This document shows positions 10,397 to 20,552 of a stretch of DNA of 64,000 nt, piece after piece (within the stretch, counting starts at the first letter, position 1; every line of letters begins with the position of its first letter). The notes below the pieces were generated by a model. The model was not told the origin of the DNA, made no database searches, and was given only the letters and a program-made list of their open reading frames with translations. Location of the stretch: positions 85,261,712 to 85,325,711 of the forward strand of contig OZ023273.1 of NCBI GenBank assembly GCA_964007475.1, in the 5' to 3' direction. This DNA comes from Hybos culiciformis. Taxonomy: Eukaryota > Arthropoda > Insecta > Diptera > Hybotidae. Both the position numbers and the translations under genes were made by a program.

Positions 10397-11517
10397 ATAT
10401 ATATATATCAATATTATGATATGATATCAATAATTTTAACAATATAAATCATAATTTTCGAATAATAATATATAATATTATTATTAAAACTATAAAGAAA
10501 CTTTTTTTATGCAATAAAGGTCATTAATATGAACCAAAATTTGTAATACACAACAAAACACTATTTGTAAAATTTTTGTCGCATTTTTCACGGCCGTTTA
10601 TTTTCTGTAAAATAAAACAAAAAAAAAAAACTGCAAAAATAGAAAACAAAAATAGAAAACAGAATTTCAAGTGGAGGGCACTTAATGAAACCACTCAAAA
10701 TTGATAGCTAATATTACTTAGAGAAAACGCAACGTGAAAATATAGGACTACTCCAATAAACCATATAATAAATTTTTCTAATTTAAAAGTGAATGAATAT
10801 TTTGAACCTTTTTTAATATGCTTTACAAAGTAGCCTTCTTGAATCTTTTCACCTTTTAAAATTTTTTTTTCAAAAAGTTAAGTTAAATATTTATTCAACT
10901 CTTGCAAATAGAATTTTAATTCGTATTCACATCAGCACTCACCTGTCAAAAAAATAATAATAACTACGCCGTGATTTCACAAAATTTTCACCACGGCTCG
11001 CCGAAACAAAAAAAAAAAGATCAAAAAAAAAAAAAGGTGCTGTTACGTTAGATAACCTGAAAAATAATCCCTAACTAATAAAACAATTTTTTTTTTAAAA
11101 ACAATTTATTACTAAAATAAAAACAAAAAAAAATTAATTAAATCTTAAAAATAAAACTTGAACATAAAAAAAAAAAAAAAAAAAAAACAAAAGGAAACTA
11201 ATGTTAATTATTCCAGCTAAATTATGCATAATCTGAAAAAGAAATTTTTATTAATAAAAAAAATAAATAAAAAAATAAATAAATAAACAAATAACTTACC
11301 CCACTCCTCATCGCCACTTAATCCGGAGCAGTGCCGGATCCAGCAAGTGCAGGATCCGATTGGATTTTTTCCGCGGGGCCCCTTAAGTTTTAAATTTTAA
11401 TTTAAAATTAGGAAATAAAACACCTTTAATGTATTTTAATATTTTTACTTTTTAAGTAATTTGAAATAAATATAAAAAAAAAAATAAAAAGGTAAAGAAA
11501 TATAATATATTTATATT

Positions 11518-14112
11518 TTATATATTGAGAATTTTTTTTTCTGTAAAGTGTTTTAAAATACTGTCCAAATTCAAATGCCCTGCTTCTTCACCCTCAATCG
11601 ACATGATAGCTAAGCTGTTTAATCTATCCTGACTCATTGTCGATCTTAGATAGTTTTTTCTAAGCTTTAATCTGGAAAATGACCTCTCCCCAGAAGCAAC
11701 GCTTACTGGAATTGTTAAATATATCCGAAGAGCAGTGAATAAATTTGGGAATGTCGTAGCTCTGTCATTTTCAGATAAAAACTTAAACATCTTAAATGGG
11801 TTTCCCAAATATTCGGTTGAAACAATTGGTTTGAGAGCTTCAATTTCGTCGACTAATATACTGCCGTCTAAATCTTTTTCCTTCTCAATATCTGTAGATG
11901 TGTCATTTTGTGTAATTTTAGAATCTGTCAGTGCAATTTCTAAATCTGCGGCATGTTTTATTAGTTCTTCTTTTTCCATATTTTGAAAATTTCCCAAAAA
12001 CCCAAATAAATCAGTATGATTTTTCATCTGTTCAAAACGAGATTCTAATGATACTTTAGCTTTATCTAAAACTACATTAAAAAAAGTTATCTTGAATGCG
12101 TTTACCGGATCCAGAATTGGTTCATCATCGCCTTCATAATTAAAATGTTTCTTTCTTTTTCGAAGCCTTTTATTTTGAAATTCCGGAGTTACTTCTAAAT
12201 CTTCTGCCAGTGTTTTTGCTTGAACTAAAATTTGTTCAAATCCATTGTTTCTGTATTTAGTTATCCAATGTAAAAGTTTTTCAAATGCTGAAAGAGCTAT
12301 TGAGAGGTCTATTGTCTTACTTTGAAGTTCCTTGCTAACAAAATTCACATGGAAAAGTAAATCATACCAAAAAACCAAAGATACTATAAATTTATAATCT
12401 TTCATTAAGTGTCCAAGTGATTCAGCTTCACTTTTAATTTGTGGGTCTTCGGAAATTTCTGATATCTCGAAAAGTGCATCGTAAAATTCACCTATTTGGT
12501 ATCTTACTGCTTTAACGCTTTGAATCCTACATTCCCATCTGGTGTCGCAAAGTGGCTTTACAACGAGTTCTTTTACATATTTCATAAGAACTGTCCATCT
12601 TTTTGTAGATGCAGAAAACAATACATACAGGCGTTGAAGAATACCAAAAAAGGTAAAAGCTTCTGGGCAAATTTTTGCTATGTCTCCCAAAACAAGATTG
12701 TAATTATGACACACGCAAGGTGTATAAAACGCTCTTGAATTTTCTTTAAGGAGTCTAGCTTGAACTCCCGAAACTTTTCCTTTCATGTTAGAACCATTGT
12801 CGTAGCCTTGCCCCCGGATGTTGTTAATGTTCAGGCCTAAATATTTAATTTCTTGCTTCAACACAGAAAATAGGTTTTCTCCTGTACTACTCTCCACATG
12901 TATAAATTTAATAAATTGTTCCTTTATACTTATTGTTGAACCTGGTAATGTACCATCTGAGACATACCTGATGGAAAGAGACATTTGTTCTTGATGGCTG
13001 ATATCCGGGGTACAGTCGAGAATTATTGCAAAATACTTTCCGTATTTTATTCGCTCTGTAATTTGGTTTTGAATTTTACTGCCTATCAAATTTATAATTT
13101 CATTTTGGATTGTTTTACTCAGATAATGTTTACTGGAGGTTTGTTGGAGATGGTTTTGCATTATCGGATCAAATTTTCCGAGTAATTCAATAATACCTAG
13201 AAAATTTCCATTTCGCGAATCACCTAGGTTTTCAATGGATCCCCCAAATGCAATATTGCGTTCAGCCAAAAATTGAACTACAGAAAATAATCTTTCAAAT
13301 ACCTTAAGCAAACGCTCTTTTTCTTGAATAAATAACTTTTGTTGGATATCATCGATAGTTTTATTAGTAGAAAGCCTTTTTTGAAGATCTGTACATTGTA
13401 ACATAGCTACCAAATGATTTTTCGATTTTTCATGCGTGGTTAGTCTTGAATGTATATTTGGCCAGTTACTAAATCCTGAAGTAGCTAATGCAATCCTAAA
13501 ATTTGTATTAAATAGACGGCAATAGAAACAAAATATTTTGTCTTTTGATTCAGAGTATATTATCCAAGGACGACCTATTATTTCACCATTTGGAAGCTTT
13601 CTTTTCAAATGTACTTTTGAAAAATGTGTTCCATCTTCTTGCCGCGGAAACTCATCTAAGATAATTTTTGAAGGTCCTTTTTTAACTAAATAATCTCTTA
13701 TTTGTTGACTAATTGTCTCAGGCCATGTAACAGGATCGTCAGTTATATTCAGTTCTTCCTTATAATATTTAACTATTTCACTCTTAGTCGTATTGCATTG
13801 CAGTATTTCCATACTAATGTTTGGTTCTTCCGGTCTCTGTAATTGTGTTTCTAGTTCATTGTATACTTCATCAATGTCGTTATTTTCAACAATTTCTCTT
13901 GAAAAATCTATTTCTTTTAAATTTTCAATGCCGCATTCTTTTTCTTGATTAATGTTTTCTGGTTCTTCGTTATTACTTATTTTTAAATATTTATTCAAAG
14001 AGCTTTTTAATTTTTCATTTTCAGCTTTTCTTTTTGCACTTAATGTTCTTTTTGTACTACCACTTTCATATTTTCTGCCTATATCTCTATCACGTTTTGT
14101 TGGTTTGGACAT
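11518..14112 (-). CDS. hAT transposase, zf-TTF/DUF4371/hATC (ZMYM1-like), 864 aa
   Basis: A single uninterrupted frame. The N-terminus is basic (MSKPTKRDRDIGRKYESG). A TTF-type zinc finger follows at about residues 160-235 (CFYCRLF, then H-X4-H in THEKSKNH). The DUF4371/RNase H-like catalytic region shows the first acidic block LDCTPDISHQEQMS, then GQGYDNGSNMKGK, and the CDTRWECR motif. The C-terminal hATC dimerisation region has SVASGERSFSRLKLRKNYLR. These are the landmarks of the zinc-finger MYM-type protein 1-like hAT group. It would bind the element's ends and cut and paste it. Length is normal for the group and no internal stop is seen. Confidence 0.92.
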   Translation of the reverse strand: MSKPTKRDRDIGRKYESGSTKRTLSAKRKAENEKLKSSLNKYLKISNNEEPENINQEKECGIENLKEIDFSREIVENNDIDEVYNELETQLQRPEEPNISMEILQCNTTKSEIVKYYKEELNITDDPVTWPETISQQIRDYLVKKGPSKIILDEFPRQEDGTHFSKVHLKRKLPNGEIIGRPWIIYSESKDKIFCFYCRLFNTNFRIALATSGFSNWPNIHSRLTTHEKSKNHLVAMLQCTDLQKRLSTNKTIDDIQQKLFIQEKERLLKVFERLFSVVQFLAERNIAFGGSIENLGDSRNGNFLGIIELLGKFDPIMQNHLQQTSSKHYLSKTIQNEIINLIGSKIQNQITERIKYGKYFAIILDCTPDISHQEQMSLSIRYVSDGTLPGSTISIKEQFIKFIHVESSTGENLFSVLKQEIKYLGLNINNIRGQGYDNGSNMKGKVSGVQARLLKENSRAFYTPCVCHNYNLVLGDIAKICPEAFTFFGILQRLYVLFSASTKRWTVLMKYVKELVVKPLCDTRWECRIQSVKAVRYQIGEFYDALFEISEISEDPQIKSEAESLGHLMKDYKFIVSLVFWYDLLFHVNFVSKELQSKTIDLSIALSAFEKLLHWITKYRNNGFEQILVQAKTLAEDLEVTPEFQNKRLRKRKKHFNYEGDDEPILDPVNAFKITFFNVVLDKAKVSLESRFEQMKNHTDLFGFLGNFQNMEKEELIKHAADLEIALTDSKITQNDTSTDIEKEKDLDGSILVDEIEALKPIVSTEYLGNPFKMFKFLSENDRATTFPNLFTALRIYLTIPVSVASGERSFSRLKLRKNYLRSTMSQDRLNSLAIMSIEGEEAGHLNLDSILKHFTEKKILNI

Positions 14113-15723
14113 CTAAGGAAAAAAATATAAAATATACGTATGAAGTAGAGGAGAATCATATTCGAGAAATTTAAATAATTTCAAGTTTGGAATAATCCTT
14201 ATAAATTTTCCGCAACACTGGTTTTATTAATGTTTTATTTATCATATTAAATGGTCTGCCAACACGTTTGCATATGTTATTTAGAAATAAAATATTTTAA
14301 TTTTGTTTTATTATAATATATTAAATACCAATGTGTAGAAAAATCGTGGATTTTCTCTCGATTTTCTACAATGCAACTGTTTATTAGTAAAAATTAACCT
14401 ATTTCTACTTTTTTCTCAAATTTATATTCATAAATCACATTAATGATTACAATTTTTCTACATAAAAATATTGAACCCTGATAAAATTGAAATTGATGTA
14501 AAAACTGGTACTTACCTTTTTTTAGTAATTAATTTTAATCACGACCAGTGCAAGAATTTCTTAGAATTCAAAAAAATGTTTATTTTAAAATCAAATCTGG
14601 AATTGCCACCCTTTATATGATATTTATTAGTTTATAAATTATTAATTCGATTTTGTTTTTTTTTAATAGTAGATTACTGAGAACATCAACAGATAAATTT
14701 TTTATGTTGGAATATTTATTGCAATTTTTAGTATAATTCGTTGAATTTTGAAAGCTTGAATAAAAATTAACTTTAACTGTAATGCTCGGTTTACACGCTC
14801 ATGCAATTTGCGCAAATTTACAAAAAAAAAAATAAATTTGCGCAAGTAAATCGTGTGTGAAGCTTGCGCAAGTCAAAAAAGCCAAAATCTGTTTTGCCAG
14901 AAAACTTGCATGAGGTGCGTACATGTCATCGTTACCAACTTAGGGGTTTTCCCCCTAGATTTAGGGGTTTTTTTTTTTGTTGACAGAGGGATTTTTAGGG
15001 GGTAATTTGTTTCAGGGGTTTTTTTAGGGGTATGATGTATGATCTTAAAAGCGAAGATTTAGATGACATTTGTAATATTTTTGATTGCATTTCATAAGAT
15101 ACCTTATTTGCTAATTTTATTATAAATAAATAATTTTATTATTTATATAATTTACGATGTGCGTTATATATTTTTCTTCAAGCATCTATTTGAAATCGTC
15201 ATAGGTATATAAGTATAGCTGTTATAATATCTATAAAAAAAAATTTAGGGTTTTTTAGGGGGAAATTTTATTTTTTAGGGGGAAACATTTGAAAAGGTTG
15301 GTAACCCTGGTACATGTGCATGAGCGTATATAGTTGAGTTGTCGTTGAATTCAACAAAAAGTGAGTTAGAAAATATTGCTGTTCACTTAATTTGTTTGTA
15401 ATAGTAGTGTTGTTCAGCGCGAACTTTTTTTCTTATTTTTAGATCACAATTTTTTTTAAATAATTTAGTCTTCTTCACTGTTTATATGAATTAATATTTT
15501 TCTATAAAAACAACACTTGTTATTTATTTTAAAAAAAGTTATGTTTTCTTAAAATTTAAATTTTAATTATAAGTTAAATATTTATTTTTGCAACCTTTAC
15601 CGTTTTTACATAAATATGTACTTAAAACTTCCATTACAGATAATAAATTCAGATGTGCGGGGCCCCTTTAAGCGCGGGGCCCGATTGGGAGCAATCGTTC
15701 CAATCGCCCTAAATCCGGCACTG
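14113..15723. other. 5' region of the hAT element, with nested MITEs
   Basis: No coding frame. A 383-bp MITE sits at 14927-15309. It appears to be inserted in another small inverted-repeat element whose ends contain CGCTCATGCA (about 14797-14806) and TGCATGAGCG (about 15317-15327). Promoter elements could not be picked out. Confidence 0.5.
14927..15309. mobile_element. hAT MITE, GTTACCAAC family, copy A
   Basis: The ends are CATCGTTACCAAC and GTTGGTAACCCTG, flanked by an exact 8-bp duplication GTACATGT (14919-14926 and 15310-15317). Subterminal GGGGTTTTCCCCC / GGGGGAAA blocks are shared with a second copy at 44181-44573 (about 90 percent alike by eye). It has no coding capacity. Confidence 0.88.
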
Positions 15724-18319
15724 ATCCGGAGTCCCGGCCATTGCATGAGCAATACCCCAACTCCCCACATGACAAGCAATAGTCACACCGGTGTACTAGA
15801 TGCCAAACCACCGGCATCGACAACACTCTGGACCAGCATGAATAACTGCTTCATGTGCCATATTACACACAAAACAGTAGGTACACTGGTCCAGAGCGTG
15901 TTCCCAGGACCCATACCTACAACATACCCCTTCACCATCCTAAAAATATAAAACAGATTAAAAGAAATTTATAAAAAAAAAAAAAAAAAAATTCAAATTT
16001 TACTTACATAATAATACGCAGACACCCCTGAGTGTGGTACTCGATAGCAGCCGTAGCAACGACTCATCTTTGCTAAGTCGTCTACTACAGCTGCACGGCA
16101 GCTCCTCCATCTGTGGCCTTCTCTACCACACCTCCAACAATATTGAGCCATTCTAAAAGAAAAAAAAAAATTTTATTATTTTATTTTATAGAACTGGTCA
16201 CCCTGATCATGAACCATGAGTTAGACCGGATGTTCCACAATAAAATTTTTTTTGTTTCAAAACAAAAAACTTTTGAAACAAACTTCTTTTAAAATAAAAA
16301 AAAAAAAAAAAAAATATAAATAAAAATAAAAAAATAAAAATAAAAAAATAAAAAACTTACCTTTATTATAATTTTTTTTATCACTTCTATCAAAATTTTT
16401 ACCCTTTATCAAAACACACCTTTTACTATTGAAAAAAAAAGTACCCGCAATCAAAAAAAACAAAAACAACAAACTGACCACGAAATTAAACTTCAATTAT
16501 TCTGACAGAAGAAAAAATCCAAAATGGGATCCGCTCTACTTCCACACACATTCTTTTACAACTTTGCATACTTCTAGGAGTAAATGATCATGTATAGATT
16601 TTCTTGGCTGAATTTTTTTTAAATTACATTCTATGATAATATATTTAAAATAAAATAAAAAAGATATTTATAAACAAACATAAAACTATGGCTTGTATTT
16701 ACGTAGATGTAGGCTAGGTTTAATATATAAGTAGAATTTTTATTTTATATTTTAATAATTTAATTAATATAACTTTTCTATTTTCATTTCATATCAATTT
16801 TTATCATAAATAAAAAAGCATATCAACTTTTATCATAAACAAAAAAGTTACAAATTTTATTAGATGATACTACCAATAAACTAAGACCAACTCCACCCAA
16901 ATTACATAATTCGAGGTGAAGCCACCAATGACAAATATTGTCAACCACAAATAAGACCTCATAACGTAGGCATCTTTAACAAAAAAATATTTTTTTATTA
17001 GTACCAATTGTTTATATATATATATATCAATATTATGATATGATATCAATAATTTTAACAATATAAATCATAATTTTCGAATAATAATATATAATATTAT
17101 TATTAAAACTATAAAGAAACTTTTTTTATGCAATAAAGGTCATTAATATGAACCAAAATTTCTAATACACAACAAAACACTATTTGTAAAATTTGAAATT
17201 AAAACCTGTAATTGATTGTAAAGAAAAATTAAAAAGAAAACATTATGATCATGGAAGCAAAATTGTATTTTAACGAATTATAATATTTTAAACCGTAGTA
17301 GGTTTAGTTTAAGAAAATTAAATCATTAATAAATCTTTGTATGTAATTTAATCAAAATGTTTTATTGCTAAAAATTTCCTACAGGTCCTTGATTAGGTGG
17401 AAGAAATGCAGATGTAAGGTCCAGCTATAGATGGCCGTGGCCATGAGCTGAAGAATGACTCCCTAGTCATTTAGGTTAAGCTCTTTCTATTAGGTTTGGT
17501 TGGGGTTTCTTAGAATATCCTTTTTATTAAAATCTTCCTTTTTTTTACTTAAAAGATATCCTATAAATGTTGTTATGGACTCTCTGGTGTTCACTGTCGC
17601 GTACCCACCCAACGACGAGCTTAGACCCGGCCTGAGAACAGGATGTCCTAGACAGTGGACTCGGCACCAGCTTAAAATTTTGAAAGTAGAGCACCTTCTT
17701 TTGCCTCTACTTTCACCACTTTCCCTTTTTTATTTTTATCAAAATTTTATGACAAATTTCTCAGAGTTCATCTTGAACTCAGAATTTTTGTGCTTATACA
17801 CACACCCCCGTTTTTCAACCATAATTTAATTCATAACAGAAGGCAGATATGTAGAATTTTTTAAAGTCTCAGTAATATTATTCAAATTATTTCTGAACAT
17901 TCCAGATGCAAACCATCAGGGTCATCATCTCTTGGATCTGTTTCTGACATCGAATCCAGATAAGTATAACGCTTCAATTAGTTCCCCCCTTGGAAACTCC
18001 GATCATTGTCTCGTTAGCACGTCCTTCTCTCTTGATAGTGGAGTGGATTTATCTAAAGCTCCCGGAAGGCTGGTATGGATCCCACAAGCTCAACGCCAGT
18101 CTTCACAATTCCGGTGAGGCTTATGTTGTTGCTTTGGATATAGCTAAGGCTTTTGATCGAGTCTGGCACCCGGCTTTGATTTCTAAAGTTAAATCAATGG
18201 GTCTAGAATCAGCCTTTGTCAATTGGATCAGCAACTTTTTGTCTTGCCGTTCTATTCGTGCTGTTGTGGATGGGTACCAGTCACATATTTTCAACATAAA
18301 CTCCGGTGTACCCCAAGGG

Positions 18320-18416
18320 CAGTGGCGTGCGGTGACTTTTATTTGAAGGTGTGCAGAGTTGTCCCACCCTTGGAGTGACCCAGAACCAATGACGAGGACG
18401 TAGAGGGATAATGGTT

Positions 18417-18454
<38 letters not shown>

Positions 18455-19517
18455 TAATCTAGATTTTAGTTAATTATAATTTATAATGTTTTTATAATGT
18501 TTTGAAACAATAGTGCTTCTCCTCAAAAAAATTTTTAAATAAAAATATTCTGTGTAAAAAAATTCAACATGCATTTTGTTACTGTAATTTCCTTTTGAGA
18601 TTTAATTACACCAACCAAACGCAACTAGACTATTTTACGTTCAGAATATTTTTATTCCAAAATTTTCCTGAGAAGCATTAAACTAAATTTTAACAAAAAC
18701 ATTTCAATAAACAATTTTTTTTAAAGACAACATTATTGTCATTTACAACAGTTTACTTTTCAGAATTTTACCATTCTTATGTTCATAGGAGAAAAATTCC
18801 CTTGAGCGGCAAAATATCAAAAGCACAAAACAAAACAAAACTACACATCTTCACAGTTTTCCACTAGAGTTCTTATGTTCAGAGAGAGAAAAATTCCCTT
18901 GAGCGTCAAAACATCAAAAGCACAAAACAAAACAAAACACACCTTCACAGTTTTCCACTAGAGTTCTTATGTTCAGAGAGAGAAAAATTCCCTTCAGCGG
19001 CAAAACATCAAAAGCACAAAACAATATAAAAAGCTTACACCTTCACAGTTTTCCACTAGAGTTTTTTGTGTAGGATCAAAAATTGTTTATAATGTTCGTC
19101 TGTTGATAGAGAGGTGCAGAAATTTTGTAGCACACAAAAGGATTTTTTTTTTTTTTATTTTGCTTGTGTAAAATGATTACGCATGCGCAATGCCGGAAAT
19201 TTTTTATATGAAAAATAAAAAGCTTTATTATTTTTGTTCAAGCAACTTGTGCTAGCACCTGATTAGCACCAAAAAATTTGTTATAACTTTAATTGCGGTG
19301 CGATAATGGTAAATTTTTAGTTTTTACTTTTTTCAGATTCTAACGCGATTTTTGAAAATATTCAGAGTACTTTTGTTTGCCAGTATGTATTGAAAAAAAA
19401 AACATATTGATTTAAAAACTCTAGCTAGTTATAATTTTTTTTATATTTTTACTTTGATAAGGTATTTTTTAAGACAGTGTGCTCTGCACCTGGAGCACCT
19501 TAGACCGCTCACCACTG
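18320..19517. mobile_element. Non-autonomous hAT element, 1.2 kb, inside the LINE
   Basis: The ends are CAGTGGCGTGCGGTGA and, reverse-complemented, CAGTGGTGAGCGGTCT. The 8-bp duplication CCCAAGGG flanks it at 18312-18319 and 19518-19525. The uninterrupted LINE copy at about 27884-27891 is the empty site. Inside are a 32-base T run (18419-18452) and a tandem repeat at 18774-19060. No transposase frame. Confidence 0.9.
18774..19060. repeat. Three tandem copies of a 94-96-bp unit
   Basis: Units start with TTCTTATGTTCA at 18774, 18870 and 18964. Each contains AAAATTCCCTT, a CATCAAAAGCACAAAACAA block and CACAGTTTTCCACTAGAG. Internal to the hAT element, probably expanded subterminal sequence. Confidence 0.85.
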
Positions 19518-20202
19518 CCCAAGGGTGTGTTCTCTCCCCAACCCTCTTTCTTATTTTCATCGATAATCTTCTGAAATCAACACTCAACCCCATCCACAGC
19601 TTCGCCGATGACAGTAACTTGGTAGCATGCTACGATTTTGTTAATAGAAAATCCGAATCTTCCAATGCTGTTACTACTAAACGCAATTTCCTGCAAAGTG
19701 AACAATACTTTTCCCCCCTCTGATCTCTTAAACATTTACAAATCCTACATACGACCGAAATTAGAATATAATTCACATATATGGGCTGGTGCTCGTAAAA
19801 CCCACCTTGAGTACCTGGACAAAGTTCATAGAGGGCTATTAGATTGATAAACAATCACCAAACCACCAGCTCATTAACATCACTTAATCACCGTCGCAAT
19901 GTAGGTTCACTTTCCATTTTTTATAAATACCTTGTTGGAACGGATACGTGTTCCCTGGAAGTAAAAGCCCTACTTCCTTCACTTCAAGTATTTTCACGTC
20001 AAATACTTACCGCTTCAACGTCACTCCCATATTTCGTCAAAATTCCTAGATGTGGTAGAACTAGCTTCGGAGATTCCTTTTCAGTTCGTATTTCGAGAAG
20101 GTAGAATGCTCTCCCTTCAAAATTGTTCCCTACAACTGGCGGAAGTTTGATTTACGACCTGCGCCGCTTTAAGAATAGTGTAAATGATTACCTCCTAACT
20201 GT

Positions 20203-20552
20203 TGTTGGATGCTATTTTATTATTCAATTTCTTTTGCCTCATCGATTAAAAAAACTTTTACTTTTTCATAAAATTTTATTTCTCTTAGAATTAAATTTTA
20301 ATTATAATTTCCTCGAACATTAATTCCTAGTGTATCGTAAGACTGTTTAATTTCAATTGCTTAAGATAAAAATTAATATTATTTAATTTAGGGTAAAATT
20401 TATAAAAATTTATAACAGAAAATAAGAATTCTATTCATCTCAAAAAGATCATACGATCTTTTCAATAAAGATATATATTATATTGTATGAAATATAATAT
20501 GTATATATAATTTTCGGAGGCACGTTTTAATTTTAGCAAATTGTACGCTACA
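20203..20552 (-). repeat. 3' LTR of the gypsy element
   Basis: It matches the 5' LTR at 25108-25457 along its full 350 bp; I saw one difference (CTTAGAATTAAA here against CTTAAAATTAAA). It is bounded by the CTGT duplication on the left and the purine tract on the right. Confidence 0.95.

Larger units (their letters stand above)
7656..10570. repeat. Tandem segmental duplication, left copy
   Basis: Starting at AATTTTTGTCGCATTTTTCA, this block is repeated almost base for base from 10571 onward once later insertions are removed. It contains the whole zinc-knuckle gene with its 5' exon. The join at 10570/10571 runs from the unit's right end (AACACTATTTGTAA) straight into the unit's left end, so the duplication is head-to-tail. 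The unit without insertions is about 2.2 kb. A 692-bp hAT relic at 9705-10396 is present only in this copy. Confidence 0.85.
11329..15723 (-). mobile_element. Autonomous-looking hAT transposon, 4.4 kb
   Basis: The ends are CAGTGCCGGATC and ATCCGGCACTG. An exact 8-bp duplication ATCCGGAG lies at 11321-11328 and 15724-15731. Both ends also share GC-rich subterminal GGGGCCCC blocks. The left copy of the tandem duplication (about 8402-8412) is the empty site. The element carries an uninterrupted 864-codon transposase and a 1.6-kb 5' region with nested MITEs. With an intact gene and clean ends it could be recently active. Confidence 0.9.
11222..16151 (-). pseudogene. Decayed right-hand copy of the zinc-knuckle gene, split by a hAT element
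   Basis: Exon 1 lies at 16008-16151, exon 2 at 15724-15939 continuing at 11321-11328 and below, exon 3 near 11222-11232. Three lesions are visible against the intact copy. The hAT insertion falls inside exon 2 with its 8-bp duplication. One base is missing near 15801-15816 (GATGCCAAACC against GATGCCCAAACC), shifting the frame. Changes near the end of exon 1 turn HSRECAYYY into HSGVSAYYY, removing a cysteine. Splice sites are still present. Confidence 0.75.
10571..17189. repeat. Tandem segmental duplication, right copy
   Basis: It matches 7656-10570 in order and orientation. Differences are mostly point changes and homopolymer lengths, apart from a 4.4-kb hAT insertion (11329-15723) here and the 692-bp hAT missing here. 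It continues into a second, separate duplication that starts near 17143 and is repeated from 25753. Confidence 0.85.
17890..20202 (+). pseudogene. LINE fragment (jockey/CR1-like), left copy, interrupted
   Basis: It reads the end of an APE endonuclease (LDLFLTSNPDKYNASISS, then SDHCLVS), jumps by an internal deletion at 18081 directly to the reverse transcriptase (VVALDIAKAFDRVWHPALIS), then FNINSGVPQG, where a hAT element is inserted at 18320-19517. It resumes with CVLSPTLFLIFIDNLL and the catalytic HSFADDSNL, where FADD replaces the usual YADD. A further deletion follows ARNFLQS-like sequence at about 19698. The 3' untranslated part continues after the gypsy insertion at 25458-25570. Not functional. 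Confidence 0.8.

Noticed and set aside
15616..15951. Plus-strand open frame of 111 codons across the zinc-knuckle pseudogene
   Set aside because: It begins in the hAT element and continues antisense to exon 2 of the pseudogene; it is a shadow of that gene.
18121..18420. Minus-strand open frame of 99 codons
   Set aside because: It is exactly antisense to the LINE reverse transcriptase and crosses into the hAT insertion.
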